Origin: Bifidobacterium catenulatum subsp. kashiwanohense JCM 15439 = DSM 21854
Lineage (GTDB): Bacteria > Actinomycetota > Actinomycetes > Actinomycetales > Bifidobacteriaceae
Direction: 5' to 3'
DNA: 64,000 nt
Assembly: GCF_001042615.1 (NCBI RefSeq)
Contig: NZ_AP012327.1
Span: forward strand, 1,426,001-1,490,000
In this document: positions 8,596-18,488 of the stretch, one piece after another
How the letters are laid out: each line of letters opens with the position of its first letter
Position numbering within the stretch: position 1 is the first letter of the stretch
Notes under the pieces: model-generated
Databases searched by the model: none
Told to the model about the DNA's origin: nothing
Seen by the model: only the letters and a program-made list of their open reading frames with translations
Made by a program: the position numbers and the translations under genes

Positions 8596-10971
8596 TCAGT
8601 CGACGACGGCGCCCTGGTGGAACGTACGGGAAATCACGTCGAGCTGCTGTTCCTTGGTGAGCTTGACGAAGTTCACCGCGTAGCCGGAGACGCGCACGGT
8701 CAGGTGCGGGTACTTCTCCGGGTGATCGACGGCATCCTCGAGCTGTTCCTTACGCAGCACGTTGATGTTGGCGTGGTACAGACCATGGCCATTGCCGGCG
8801 TCCAGAATGCCCACAAGGTTGCCGATGCGCTCGTCCTCATCGCGGCCCAGACCGTCAGGGGTGATGGTGTTGGTCAGCGAAATGCCGTCAAGAGCGTCGT
8901 TGTAGTCGATCTTACCGACGGAGAACATGGACGGCAGCATACCGTGGGAGTCCATGCCGTTCTCCGGATTTGCGCCCGGAGCGTACGGGGTGCCCTTCTT
9001 GTGGCCGGACGGGAAGGCACCGGTGGCCTTGCCGTATTCCACGTTGGAGGTGATGGTCAGGATGGACTGGGTCGGGACTGCTCCACGGTACACCGGCAGG
9101 CGCTTGACTTGGCCCATAACGGTGGAGACGACCCACTTGGCGATCTCGTCGGCACGATCATCGTCGTTGCCATACAGCGGGAACTCGCCTTCGGTGCGGT
9201 AGCCGACGATCAGATCGTCATCGGCACCTTCAACGTACTCCGCCTCGTGACCCGGGGTGGTCTTGGCGTCCTTGTTGTAGATCGGGTAAACCTTAGCGTA
9301 CTTGCATGCGGACAGGGAATCAGCTGCGATGGACAGACCGGACATACCACAACCGAGGGTACGGTACACCTCCTTGTCGTGCAGAGCCATCTCGATGGAC
9401 TCGTATGCATACTTATCGTGCATGTAGTGGATGATGTTCAGGGCCATGACGTAGGTCTCGGACAGCCATTCGAGAGCCTTCTCGTAGTTGGCCTTAACCT
9501 TCTCGTAATCCAAGGAGCCGTCAGCTTCCGGCTGAATCGGCTCGATAACGCCCTTGTCGATGACCTGCATGCCGGTCATCTCGTCGCGACCGCCGTTGAT
9601 GGCGTACAACAGAGCCTTGGCGGAGTTCACACGAGCTGCGAAGAACTGCATCTGCTTGCCCACACGCATTGGGGAAACGCAGCATGCGATTGCAGCGTCA
9701 TCGCCCCAGTGTGAGCGGATTTCCTTGTCGGACTCGTACTGGATTGCCGAGGTGTCGATGGAGATCTTGGCGCAGAAGCGCTTGTAGGCTTCCGGCAGCT
9801 TCGGATCCCAGAAGATGGTGATGTTCGGCTCCGGGCCAGGTCCAAGGTGCTCGAGCGTCAGGGTGTTGAGCAGACGGAACGAAGTCTTGGTGACCAAGGT
9901 ACGGCCGTCGTCGCCGAAGCCTGCGTCGGACCAGGTCGCCCAGTACGGATCGCCGGAGAAGATCGCGTCGTAATCCTGGGTACGCAGGAAGCGCACGATA
10001 CGCAACTTCATGACCAGGTTGTCGATGATCTCCTGAGCGTCGGTCTCAGTGATCTTACCGGACTTCAAGTCACGCTCGAAGTACACGTCGAAGAAGGTGG
10101 AGACGCGACCGAACGACATTGCGGCGCCATCCTGGCTCTTGACGGAAGCAAGGTAGCCCATGTAGGTCCACTGCACTGCTTCCTGAGCGGTCTGTGCCGG
10201 GCGGGACAGGTCAAGACCATACTCGTTGCCGAGGTTGATCAGCTGCTTCAGGGCCTTGATCTGCTCGTCATGCTCTTCGCGGAAGCGGATCCAGTGCTCG
10301 ATCTCCGGTTCGGTGAAGTCGTTGCGGTACGGCACGGAGTCCTTGTCGCGCTGCTTGAACTTGATCAGGGCGTTCACACCGTACAGTGCCACACGACGGT
10401 AATCGCCGATGATGCGGCCACGGCCGTAGGCATCCGGCAGACCGGTGAGGATCTTGTTGTGGCGGGCAACCTTGATCTGCTTGGTGTACACGCCGAATAC
10501 GCCGTCATTGTGGGTCTTGCGGTACTTGGTGAAAATCTTCTTGATTTCCGGATCCGGCTCCTTGCCAGCTTCCTTGATGGCTTGCTCGACCATACGCCAA
10601 CCGCCGTTCGGCATCATGGCACGCTTGCAAGGAACGTCGGTCTGCAGGCCGACAACCACATTGTCAACTTCCGGAGAATCGATGTAGCCAGCGCCGAATG
10701 CGTCGATGCCAGCCGGGGTGTGGGTGTCGACGTCGTAGACGCGCTGCTTACGCTCTACTGCCAGATAGTTGTCATCAAGATACTGCCACAGGTGCTTGGT
10801 CTTCTCGGTGGCGTCAGCCAGGAAGGACTCGTCGCCCTCATAAGGCGTATAGTTCTTCTGAATAAAGTCACGGACATCAATGTCCTTCTGCCAGTTGCCC
10901 TCAGCGAAGCCTTCCCAAGCCTTAGCCTGAAGCTCTTCCGGGGAGACTGCCATCGCATCAACTGCTGCCAT
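8596..10971 (-). CDS. pflB: Formate C-acetyltransferase (pyruvate formate-lyase)
   Basis: Glycyl-radical enzyme converting pyruvate and CoA to acetyl-CoA and formate, used by bifidobacteria to gain extra ATP and vary the acetate, formate and ethanol balance. The adjacent active-site cysteines are in [10 protein letters not shown] and the radical glycine is in RVSGYAVNF near residue 763 of 791. The ATG at 10971 is favoured over the overlapping GTG at 10977 because AAGGAG lies five bases upstream of it. Full length for the family. Confidence 0.98.
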   Translation of the reverse strand: MAAVDAMAVSPEELQAKAWEGFAEGNWQKDIDVRDFIQKNYTPYEGDESFLADATEKTKHLWQYLDDNYLAVERKQRVYDVDTHTPAGIDAFGAGYIDSPEVDNVVVGLQTDVPCKRAMMPNGGWRMVEQAIKEAGKEPDPEIKKIFTKYRKTHNDGVFGVYTKQIKVARHNKILTGLPDAYGRGRIIGDYRRVALYGVNALIKFKQRDKDSVPYRNDFTEPEIEHWIRFREEHDEQIKALKQLINLGNEYGLDLSRPAQTAQEAVQWTYMGYLASVKSQDGAAMSFGRVSTFFDVYFERDLKSGKITETDAQEIIDNLVMKLRIVRFLRTQDYDAIFSGDPYWATWSDAGFGDDGRTLVTKTSFRLLNTLTLEHLGPGPEPNITIFWDPKLPEAYKRFCAKISIDTSAIQYESDKEIRSHWGDDAAIACCVSPMRVGKQMQFFAARVNSAKALLYAINGGRDEMTGMQVIDKGVIEPIQPEADGSLDYEKVKANYEKALEWLSETYVMALNIIHYMHDKYAYESIEMALHDKEVYRTLGCGMSGLSIAADSLSACKYAKVYPIYNKDAKTTPGHEAEYVEGADDDLIVGYRTEGEFPLYGNDDDRADEIAKWVVSTVMGQVKRLPVYRGAVPTQSILTITSNVEYGKATGAFPSGHKKGTPYAPGANPENGMDSHGMLPSMFSVGKIDYNDALDGISLTNTITPDGLGRDEDERIGNLVGILDAGNGHGLYHANINVLRKEQLEDAVDHPEKYPHLTVRVSGYAVNFVKLTKEQQLDVISRTFHQGAVVD

Positions 10972-11111
10972 TTCCACTCCTTCTGGGTGTTGGTTTGGCG
11001 ACGCATCGTTACGTCGTCGCTAGTTACCGATTCTAGCTGCACGAACCTGTAAAGAACCTGAGTTTGAGAGGAAATATAAGTGACATATGTCACAATTGCG
11101 AAGTATAAGAA

Positions 11112-11145
11112 AAATCGCGGTGCCGTAATCCAGGCACCGCGATTT
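11112..11145. terminator. Intrinsic terminator upstream of pflB
   Basis: Perfect 13-bp stem (11112-11124 with 11133-11145), 8-nt loop, with an A-run before and TTTCTT after. It follows the minus-strand small gene at 11161-11355 and isolates it from the pflB promoter. Confidence 0.85.
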
Positions 11146-11160
11146 CTTATATCGAATCAA

Positions 11161-11355
11161 CTACTTCTCATCGGAAGACCAGCGTTTCCATTCGCGATCC
11201 TGTTCTTCCCATTTGATGTTGCGTTCCTGCACAATCTTCCATGCATCGAGCGCGTCTTCCCTGGTTTTGTAGGGTCCCATACGATGGCTCGCCGGTGAGA
11301 TCATACCCAGTTCAGGCTGTTCGGAGACCGTATTGAAATACCATTGCTTTTCCAT
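11161..11355 (-). CDS. Small SPOR-like protein
   Basis: A 64-residue hydrophilic protein (MEKQWYFNT..., with GMISPASHRMGPYKTREDA) that is tryptophan- and charge-rich. The pattern of a short strand, then GPYKTREDALDAWK, resembles a single SPOR-like fold. An ATG at 11355 with AAGGAG fixes the start inside a longer open frame. Small genes of this kind are found beside nadE in bifidobacteria. Function unknown. A terminator follows directly. Confidence 0.75.
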   Translation of the reverse strand: MEKQWYFNTVSEQPELGMISPASHRMGPYKTREDALDAWKIVQERNIKWEEQDREWKRWSSDEK

Positions 11356-11401
11356 ATCACTCCTTACGAAGCATGTAACGAAACAATAGTTCGTCGATGT
11401 T

Positions 11402-13099
11402 TTATTCGCGGAATGCGTTGGTGATCGGCAAGCGGCGGTCACGTCCGAACGCCAATGCCGTCACCTTTGGCCCAAGCGGGTATTGACGACGCTTCCATTC
11501 GGCACGATCGACCAGTCGCATAACCGTGTCGACGGTGGTTTCATCGAAGCCGTCGGCGAGAAGATCCTCACGACCATGCGCATGTTCAATGTACATGGCC
11601 AGCACTTGGTCGAGCAGCTCGTACTCCGGCAGAGAATCGGAATCCTTTTGCCCTGGGCGAAGCTCGGCGGACGGGGCTTTCTCGATCGAATTGACGGGAA
11701 TCATCACGCCATCCGGCAATGGCGTTCCTTTAGAGCCCTGTTCGTTGCCCACAACATGTAGCCCGCCGATGCCCATGCCCTCGGCGGCAGCCTTGTTACG
11801 CCAGCGGGAAATCTCCCACACGCGAGTCTTCAGCAGATCCTTAATCGGAGCATATCCGCCGACTGCATCACCATAAATGGTGGAATAACCGCAGGCAAGC
11901 TCCGACTTGTTGCCCGTGGCGACGGCCAGAAGTCCCTTGGAATTCGAATACGCCATAACGATCACGCCACGAATACGCGCCTGCAAATTCTCAGCAGCCA
12001 CACCTTCAAGATCAAGCTGCTTTTGGAAGGAGACGAACAGCGGCTCAATAGGCTGAACATCATAGTGTGCGCCAATATTCTTCGCCAAATCGGCAGCATC
12101 ATCCTTCGAGCCGTCAGACGAATACATGCTCGGCATAGAAATGCCATACACATTGGACCCACCCACGGCATCAGCAGCCATGGCAGCCACCAATGCGGAG
12201 TCGATACCTCCAGACAAGCCCAAGCACACACCCTTGAAATGGTTCTTTGCCATGTAATCTTTCAAGCCGAGCACACAAGCGGTATACACTTCCTCATCCG
12301 GATCAGGCTTGGCCGCGATAACACCGACCTGCTGATGTTCGGCGGCAGTATCCAAATCAAAGAAGCTCAAATCCTCCATGAACATCGGAGAACGTTCCAG
12401 CAGTGTACCGTCAGCGTCAACCACGAAACTGCCACCATCGAACACCAGATCGTCCTGACCACCCACCTGATTGAGGTAGATCATCGGCGCGTTCACTTCA
12501 GCCGCACGGCGTACCGCAAGATCGAGTCGAGTATCAGTCTTACCCTCCTCATACGGAGAACCGTTCATGGTAAGCAGCAGATCAATATGTTGCTCGGCAA
12601 GTTCTGCCACAGGACCGCCATCCTGCCAGATATCCTCGCAAATAGCCACACCAATACGTGCGCCATCCACATCAAGCACCATGGACTTATCGCCAGGACT
12701 GAAAATGCGGAATTCGTCAAACACACCGTAGTTGGGCAGGAAGTGCTTGTCATAGCCGGCCCAAACCACGCCATCATGCAATACAACAAGTCGATTACGC
12801 GGCTTAGACGTTTCACGATCAGTGCCGACCGTGCCAACCACCACAAACAGGTTGCCAAGCCCATCGGCAGCCAGTTCAGTAGCAAGCCAGTTGGCTTTAT
12901 TCCATGCGGCTTTGCGGAAGGTGGCCCGCAACGCGAGATCTTCAATCGGATAGCCAGTAAGCGTCATTTCAGGAAAAACCACGACTTGCGCATTGTTGTT
13001 GGCTGCAAGGTGCGCATAACGCATGACCTTGTCTGCGTTGGAGTCAAGATCTCCCACACAAGTATCGATTTGGGCGAGGGCGAAGCGAATGTTTGTCAT
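11402..13099 (-). CDS. nadE: Glutamine-dependent NAD+ synthetase
   Basis: Catalyses the last step of NAD biosynthesis, amidating nicotinic acid adenine dinucleotide with ammonia from glutamine. The N-terminal nitrilase-type glutaminase domain shows the Glu (VFPEMTLTGYP), Lys (DKHFLPNYGVFDE) and Cys (GVAICEDIWQDGGP) residues. The C-terminal synthetase domain has the ATP pyrophosphatase P-loop GLSGGIDSALVAAM. Length is 565 residues. ATG start at 13099; no strong SD is visible. It is monocistronic or ends with the SPOR-like gene 46 bases downstream. Confidence 0.96.
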   Translation of the reverse strand: MTNIRFALAQIDTCVGDLDSNADKVMRYAHLAANNNAQVVVFPEMTLTGYPIEDLALRATFRKAAWNKANWLATELAADGLGNLFVVVGTVGTDRETSKPRNRLVVLHDGVVWAGYDKHFLPNYGVFDEFRIFSPGDKSMVLDVDGARIGVAICEDIWQDGGPVAELAEQHIDLLLTMNGSPYEEGKTDTRLDLAVRRAAEVNAPMIYLNQVGGQDDLVFDGGSFVVDADGTLLERSPMFMEDLSFFDLDTAAEHQQVGVIAAKPDPDEEVYTACVLGLKDYMAKNHFKGVCLGLSGGIDSALVAAMAADAVGGSNVYGISMPSMYSSDGSKDDAADLAKNIGAHYDVQPIEPLFVSFQKQLDLEGVAAENLQARIRGVIVMAYSNSKGLLAVATGNKSELACGYSTIYGDAVGGYAPIKDLLKTRVWEISRWRNKAAAEGMGIGGLHVVGNEQGSKGTPLPDGVMIPVNSIEKAPSAELRPGQKDSDSLPEYELLDQVLAMYIEHAHGREDLLADGFDETTVDTVMRLVDRAEWKRRQYPLGPKVTALAFGRDRRLPITNAFRE

Positions 13100-13231
13100 A
13101 GTTGTCTAGTGTATTGCGATTTGCGTATCAAACATGCAAACGGCACGCATGTGGCGAGAAAAACCACATGCGTGCCGATGAGCGCTGCATTCATATCGGT
13201 TTGCAGGAGGATTGCACGAAATCCAGCCGGC

Positions 13232-14380
13232 TTACGCAAGTTCGTTCAACACAGTAAGCGCCGCGTTGGCATAGAATTCCACACCTGCCTGCAAGGATTC
13301 ATCCAATCCCACAAAATTCGGACTATGCCAATCAGGACATCCTTCCTCACCATTGGATCCGATAAAGGCGAACACGGGCAATGTGACTTTGGCGTATTCG
13401 CAGAAGTCCTCCCCCGCCATCGACGGATGAATCGGCTCAAGCTGCGCATACTCTCGCACGTCATCGGCCACGATCTTCGACAGTCCCTCGTCGGAGACCA
13501 GCGGATCCTGAAAATCATCCCAGTCGATGTCGGCGGTGATGCCATAACCGGCTGCGATGGCGTTGACTTGTTCCTTGAAGCGTTCGCCTACCATGATGCC
13601 GTCGGATTTGTGGAAGTAACGGACGGTACCTTGGAAGCTCGCCTTGTCTGGAATCACGTTCCACACGTGGCCGCCGTGTAGTTCGGTGATGGACAGCACG
13701 AGAGGATGGAATGGAGACACATTGCGGCTCACGATGGTTTGCAAGGCAAGGATCATGGTGGCAAGCGCCTCGATGGGTCCGGTGCCCTTGTGCGGGTAGC
13801 CTGCATGCGTGCCCGTAGCGTGGAGCGTGACATGGAATTTCACACATCCGGCCATCATGGGGTCGGGGCCGATGGCAATCTGCCCGGGCGCATAGTTTGG
13901 ATTGTTGTGCGCACCGATGATGGCGGAAACATCGGCCAGCAGTCCTGCGTCGATCATGGCGCGTGCGCCGGTGCCTGTTTCTTCGGACGGCTGGAACAGC
14001 AGTTTGATGGAGCCCTTGATCTGCTTGCGACGCTTGGCAAGCCAGAATGCCGCTCCCAACAGATATGACATGTGCAGGTCGTGGCCGCAGCCGTGCATCA
14101 CTCCATCGTTGACCGAGGAGAATGGCAATCCTGTGTCCTCCTGAATGGGAAGACCGTCGATGTCGGCGCGCAATGCGATGCGCGGTCCGGGTTGTTCTCC
14201 GCGGATCAGCCCGACTACACCCGATTCGAGCGGATTGTTCAGGATTTCGATGTCGTGCGCCCTGAGCAGTTGCTCAATGTAGGCGCTTGTTTTGAATTCC
14301 TTGAAGCTACGCTCCGGATGGGCGTGCAGGTAATGGCGGATTTCGATGAGTTCCGGCGTGATTTCGACATGTTCAATCAT
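13232..14380 (-). CDS. M20-family amidohydrolase
   Basis: Metal-dependent amidohydrolase of the M20D group (N-acyl-amino acid or hippurate hydrolase type) with 382 residues. The conserved blocks are HAHPERSFKEF near the N-terminus, GCGHDLHMSYLLGA (metal ligands), PSEETGTGA with the catalytic Glu pair, and HPSMAGEDFCEY near the C-terminus. It lies directly downstream of metI on the same strand with a gap of about 55 bases, so it may release methionine or another amino acid taken up by the transporter; that link is inference. Confidence 0.9.
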   Translation of the reverse strand: MIEHVEITPELIEIRHYLHAHPERSFKEFKTSAYIEQLLRAHDIEILNNPLESGVVGLIRGEQPGPRIALRADIDGLPIQEDTGLPFSSVNDGVMHGCGHDLHMSYLLGAAFWLAKRRKQIKGSIKLLFQPSEETGTGARAMIDAGLLADVSAIIGAHNNPNYAPGQIAIGPDPMMAGCVKFHVTLHATGTHAGYPHKGTGPIEALATMILALQTIVSRNVSPFHPLVLSITELHGGHVWNVIPDKASFQGTVRYFHKSDGIMVGERFKEQVNAIAAGYGITADIDWDDFQDPLVSDEGLSKIVADDVREYAQLEPIHPSMAGEDFCEYAKVTLPVFAFIGSNGEEGCPDWHSPNFVGLDESLQAGVEFYANAALTVLNELA

Positions 14381-14434
14381 CTTGTGCGAATCCCTTGGTT
14401 TCTTTTCTCCCTTAAGCGGCTTTCACCGTTGCTG

Positions 14435-15127
14435 TCAGCGTTTCAGCAGGTGCTTCGCGATGGCATTGGCGACGCCCTGCACCACCTGAACAAGCACAAT
14501 CATAATGATTACCGCCGTCCAAGTCACAGTCTGGTCGAATTTCTGGTATCCGTAGGCGATGGCGAAATTACCGAGACCGCCGCCACCGATGTATCCGGCC
14601 ATAGCCGACATGTCAAGTACGCCGATGAACAGGAATGCGTAGGCGAGAATCAGCGGCGCGAGAGCCTCCGGAATAAGCACGGTACGCACGATGGTGAATT
14701 TCGAGGCTCCCATGGCTCGCGCCGCTTCAATCACACCGGAGTCAACGGGAACCAAATTCTGTTCAACAAGCCTGGATGTGGCCATGGTGCACATGATGAT
14801 CATCGGGAAGATCGCGGCGGCCGTGCCGATGGAGGTGCCGATGACTTTGATGGTCAACGGTTGCATGGCTGCGAGGAAGATGATGAACGGTATCGGTCGG
14901 ATGATGTTCACGATCACGTCGAGGATGCGGTAGACGACCGCGTTTTCGAATAGGTTGCCGGGACGTGTTCCGTAGAGCACCACGCCGAGGATCAGTCCGA
15001 GAATACCGCCCACGATCATGGTGATAAGCACCATTTCCAAGGTTTGCCCGATGGATTCGAACAGAAGCGGTCGTAGTACCGTCCAGTCGCTGCGGCTTGC
15101 GAGGGTTACGCCTTCGATCTGTGTCAT
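14435..15127 (-). CDS. metI: Methionine ABC transporter permease
   Basis: Inner-membrane permease of the D/L-methionine importer, 230 residues with five or six hydrophobic segments (for example LEMVLITMIVGGILGLILGV) and the EAA-type cytoplasmic loop EAARAMGASKFTIVR that docks on the ATPase. It overlaps the metN stop by four bases (ATGA), a sign of translational coupling. Gene order on the minus strand is metQ-metN-metI-amidohydrolase. Confidence 0.93.
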   Translation of the reverse strand: MTQIEGVTLASRSDWTVLRPLLFESIGQTLEMVLITMIVGGILGLILGVVLYGTRPGNLFENAVVYRILDVIVNIIRPIPFIIFLAAMQPLTIKVIGTSIGTAAAIFPMIIMCTMATSRLVEQNLVPVDSGVIEAARAMGASKFTIVRTVLIPEALAPLILAYAFLFIGVLDMSAMAGYIGGGGLGNFAIAYGYQKFDQTVTWTAVIIMIVLVQVVQGVANAIAKHLLKR

Positions 15128-16272
15128 GCCTGCTCCTGTCCGGCCTTGATGAGGGCCTGTTCGTATGGTGTCGGCTGTGCTGCGGTGCCGAAATCGACGA
15201 TATCGCTATTTTGTGCCAGTTCATTCAAGAACGATTCGACGTTGTCTCCGCCGAATTCGTAGGTGATCGCTCCGATGGCCACGCCGTTGACGGTGTCGAT
15301 GCCGCCGTACAGTAGGCTGCTTCGTACGCCGTGTTTGGCGATGAGTTGTGAAATGTTCTGCCCGGATGCCGCGATGACGGTACCATCTTCACGCTCTTCG
15401 ACGTCATGCTGTCGAATAAGCACGGTGACGATGTGCCCGGGATTTTCCTCATGCATGGTGTTGATGCGCGACTCTTCCGGAATGCCGCTGATGGCGGTGG
15501 AGATGAATCGTTTGGTCACCGGCTGTCGCGGGGCCGCGAACACGTCGTAGACGCTGCCGGATTCCACTACCTTGCCGGAGCTCATGACCGCCACACGGTT
15601 GGCGATCTGCTGCACGACGTTCATCTGATGGGTGATGAGCACGATGGTGATGCCCATTTCCTCATTGACTCGTTTAAGCAGCGACAATACTTCCGTGGTG
15701 GTTTCCGGATCCAGAGCGCTGGTCGCCTCGTCGGCAAGCAGGATCTTAGGATTCGTGGCCAACGCCCTGGCGATGCCGACACGCTGCTTCTGGCCGCCGG
15801 AAAGCTGCGACGGATATTTGTTCGCATGGTCACTTAAGCCTACGAAGTCAAGCAATTGTGCTACGCGCTTGTCTTGATAATCCTTGCGCCAATGGTCGAG
15901 CTGCAACGGATAGGCGATGTTCTGCGCCACTGTTTTGGTGGAGAATAGGTTGAACTGCTGGAAGATCATGCCGATTTTCTGTCGGATTGGGCGAAGCTTG
16001 GATTCGCTGAGTGACGACACTTCGGTGCCAAGTACCGTGACCGTGCCCGATGTCGGCTTTTCCAAAGCATTGATCAGGCGCACCAATGTGGATTTGCCGG
16101 CTCCGGAATAGCCGATGATGCCGAAAATGTCACCTTCGTTGATGGTGAGGCTCACATCGTCAACGGCGCGAGCAACGGTCGTGCCGCATTTGCCGCCGTC
16201 AGTGCTGCTGCCGCGCTGCCGGAACTCCTTGACCACATGGTCGAATGTGATGATCGGTGTGTGTTCTGTCAT
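15124..16272 (-). CDS. metN: Methionine ABC transporter ATP-binding protein
   Basis: ATPase subunit of the methionine importer, 382 residues. Walker A is GYSGAGKST, the signature is LSGGQKQRVGIARAL, and Walker B is ILLADEATSALDP. The region after about residue 265 is the NIL/ACT-like regulatory domain of MetN proteins, which binds methionine and inhibits transport. ATG at 16272. It is coupled to metI by a 4-nt overlap and separated from metQ by a hairpin. Confidence 0.95.
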   Translation of the reverse strand: MTEHTPIITFDHVVKEFRQRGSSTDGGKCGTTVARAVDDVSLTINEGDIFGIIGYSGAGKSTLVRLINALEKPTSGTVTVLGTEVSSLSESKLRPIRQKIGMIFQQFNLFSTKTVAQNIAYPLQLDHWRKDYQDKRVAQLLDFVGLSDHANKYPSQLSGGQKQRVGIARALATNPKILLADEATSALDPETTTEVLSLLKRVNEEMGITIVLITHQMNVVQQIANRVAVMSSGKVVESGSVYDVFAAPRQPVTKRFISTAISGIPEESRINTMHEENPGHIVTVLIRQHDVEEREDGTVIAASGQNISQLIAKHGVRSSLLYGGIDTVNGVAIGAITYEFGGDNVESFLNELAQNSDIVDFGTAAQPTPYEQALIKAGQEQA

Positions 16273-16342
16273 ACTGCCGCTTTCATTGATGGTTTTTCAA
16301 CCCTTGACCATACAACCACGCCTGACGTTGGTTGCACATATA

Positions 16343-16372
16343 GGAAAGCCCCCTCCTTGGAGGGAGCTTTCC
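16343..16372. terminator. Intercistronic hairpin between metQ and metN
   Basis: Arms 16343-16356 and 16359-16372 pair over 14 bp with one mismatch and a 2-nt loop. It lies just after the metQ stop. It likely attenuates read-through so that the binding protein is made in excess over the membrane complex. Confidence 0.7.
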
Positions 16373-16381
16373 GAAAAGGAC

Positions 16382-17353
16382 TTACTCGGCGTCCTTGGCT
16401 TCCTGTTCGATCGTCTTCAGGTAACCCTGAAGTTCGGATGCGCTGAACTTGTCAGCCAGAACCGCGGTGCCGCCGGAATTCTCCTGCAGTTTGTCAAGCA
16501 CGCTCGTAGTTTGGAAGACCTCAACGACCTTCTTGTAGACTTCGTTGTTCACGTCGGCCTTGCGGGTGGCGAAGATGTTGATGTACGGGCGGGCTTCTTC
16601 GGATTCGGCATCATCCTGGTAGATGGCGTCAGTGGCCTTCAAACCGGCGTCGGTGACATAATCGTTGTTGATGACGCCTGCCGCGACCTGCGGGTCCTTC
16701 AGGGAGTTGGCGACCTGCTCCGCCTTCAGCGGGGTGACCTTGACCTTAGATTTGGATTCGTCGATGTCCTGCGGAGTGGAGAACGGCGTCCAATTGCCCT
16801 TCATCGTTACCAGACCTGCAGCCTTGAGCACGCCGATGGCGCGGGCCTGATTGGTCTCGTCGTTCGGAATCGGAATGGTGCTGCCTTCAGGAATCTCGTC
16901 GATGCTCTTGTACTTGGTGGAATACACACCGAGCGGGTAGATTGCCACGCCGCCGATCGGCTGCAGATCCTTGTTGTTCTGCACATTGTAGTTGGCCAAG
17001 TACAGCAGGTGCTGGAACTCGTTGAGGTCAAGCTCACCGGAGTCGACGGCCGGATTCTCGGAAGTGTAATCCTGGAAATCAACGATATCAACGTACAGGT
17101 TCTGCTTTTCGGCCTGCTTCTTGAATTCCACCCACTGCGGATCGGTGGCGCCCACCACGCCGATCTTCACCGGGTTGGCTTCGGTTCCCTTCTCCGCGGT
17201 CTTGTCGGATCCGTTAAACGCACGAACTCCAAAGAACGCTCCGACCGCGACCAATGCGACCACCACGACGGCGATGATGATGTTACGTACCGTGTGATTG
17301 ACGCGGACCGGTTCTTCCGGCAATCCTGCCGGCTGCTGATTTGCTTCTGCCAT
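16382..17353 (-). CDS. metQ: Methionine ABC transporter substrate-binding protein
   Basis: NlpA/MetQ-family binding protein, 323 residues from the ATG at 17353, which follows GAGAGG and is preferred to the longer frame. The mature domain starts around VKIGVVGATDPQWVEF and contains VDIVDFQDYTSENPAV and NEFQHLLYL. Instead of a lipobox cysteine there is a single N-terminal membrane anchor (VRNIIIAVVVVALVAVG) preceded by about 25 cytoplasmic residues. It is probably tethered to the membrane by this helix rather than by lipid. Confidence 0.92.
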   Translation of the reverse strand: MAEANQQPAGLPEEPVRVNHTVRNIIIAVVVVALVAVGAFFGVRAFNGSDKTAEKGTEANPVKIGVVGATDPQWVEFKKQAEKQNLYVDIVDFQDYTSENPAVDSGELDLNEFQHLLYLANYNVQNNKDLQPIGGVAIYPLGVYSTKYKSIDEIPEGSTIPIPNDETNQARAIGVLKAAGLVTMKGNWTPFSTPQDIDESKSKVKVTPLKAEQVANSLKDPQVAAGVINNDYVTDAGLKATDAIYQDDAESEEARPYINIFATRKADVNNEVYKKVVEVFQTTSVLDKLQENSGGTAVLADKFSASELQGYLKTIEQEAKDAE

Positions 17354-17663
17354 GATGAATCCTCTCTTCTTCCTCATTGCTTTGCATGGTTTCCAACGTG
17401 TCTTCGATGAGCTGCATGCCATCGCGTCGTGTCCAACCATACGCGACACTTCCGTTACGAGACGCCGAAACCTAAGAATCACCTTATCGGAGTTCGTTAT
17501 AGCGGGTGTTCAATCGTAATGATTCCAGCATTTTCATCAATCCTCCGAAATGCATGAAATCATGCGCGATAGTGACAGGCACTGGTGTGTCGGCAATCAT
17601 GTCCGCTCCCTACACTGAAGCAAGCGAGCAATTACGAAATCACATATTCGGAAGGTGTTTTCC

Positions 17664-18467
17664 ATGACCGCAATCGACATCAAAGCGGCGTTTTTCGATA
17701 TCGACGGAACGTTGACGAGCTTCACCACGCATGTCGTGCCGCAATCCACCATTGACGCGCTGCACGCGCTGCAATCCAATGGCGTCAAGATTTTCATCTG
17801 CACCGGTCGCCCTCCCGCGCAGATGAATGTCGTGTTGGACACCATTCCCGTCGATTTCGATGGCATTGTCGGGTTCAATGGCCAGTACTGCATTGACGGC
17901 AGCGGATTTTTGGAAAAGCAGACGCTTGACTCAACCGATGTGACCACGATCGTGCGTTGGCTGGATGAGCATGAGGACATCGTCGCCTGCATCGGCGAAG
18001 AGGATTACGTGTATTTCAACCACAGCAACGATCAGATGCGCCGCACGTGGGCAAGCTTGGGTAAAACCGCACCGGACGTGTTCTTCGACGATCCACGTGT
18101 GCGCACGGCGGAACATGAAACATTCCAGATGAGCCCATATATCAGTCGTGATCAGGAGACTGAATTGCTGTCGCTGTTGCCGAATACGCGCGGTGTGCGC
18201 TGGCATCCGGATTTCGTTGATTTGATTCCCGCTGACGGCGGCAAAAATCGCGGCATTCAGCGTTTCCTCGATCATTATGGATGGTCGAAGAAGCAGACGA
18301 TTTCGTTCGGCGATGGCGGCAATGACGTGGATATGCTGCGTTTCACTGGCATCGGTGTAGCCATGGGCAATGCGACCGAGGAACCGAGAGCAGTCGCCGA
18401 TTACATTACCGACGATGTCGATCACGATGGTATTTGGAATGCACTTAAGCATTTCGATATCATCTGA
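17664..18467 (+). CDS. HAD-superfamily hydrolase (Cof-like)
   Basis: A 267-residue Cof-type phosphatase with motif I FFDIDGTL, motif II CTGRPPAQ, a conserved Lys region and motif IV SFGDGGNDVDML. A class IIB cap lies between motifs II and III. Such enzymes dephosphorylate sugar phosphates or pyridoxal phosphate; the substrate here is unknown. The ATG at 17664 is chosen because GAAGG lies eight bases upstream; the GTG at 17655 overlaps that SD. It is divergent from metQ. The roughly 310-base intergenic region shows no riboswitch that I recognise. Confidence 0.9.
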   Translation: MTAIDIKAAFFDIDGTLTSFTTHVVPQSTIDALHALQSNGVKIFICTGRPPAQMNVVLDTIPVDFDGIVGFNGQYCIDGSGFLEKQTLDSTDVTTIVRWLDEHEDIVACIGEEDYVYFNHSNDQMRRTWASLGKTAPDVFFDDPRVRTAEHETFQMSPYISRDQETELLSLLPNTRGVRWHPDFVDLIPADGGKNRGIQRFLDHYGWSKKQTISFGDGGNDVDMLRFTGIGVAMGNATEEPRAVADYITDDVDHDGIWNALKHFDII

Positions 18468-18488
18468 CTCTCTACTGTTGGCCGTATT

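Noticed and set aside
8419..11052. Long plus-strand frames opposite pflA and pflB
   Set aside because: Shadows of two well-recognised enzymes.
12023..13681. 552-codon plus-strand frame opposite nadE
   Set aside because: His- and Arg-rich antisense frame without a start signal; nadE motifs are certain.
17354..17663. Possible methionine or SAM riboswitch upstream of metQ
   Set aside because: No recognisable S-box or other aptamer pattern or paired terminator was seen.
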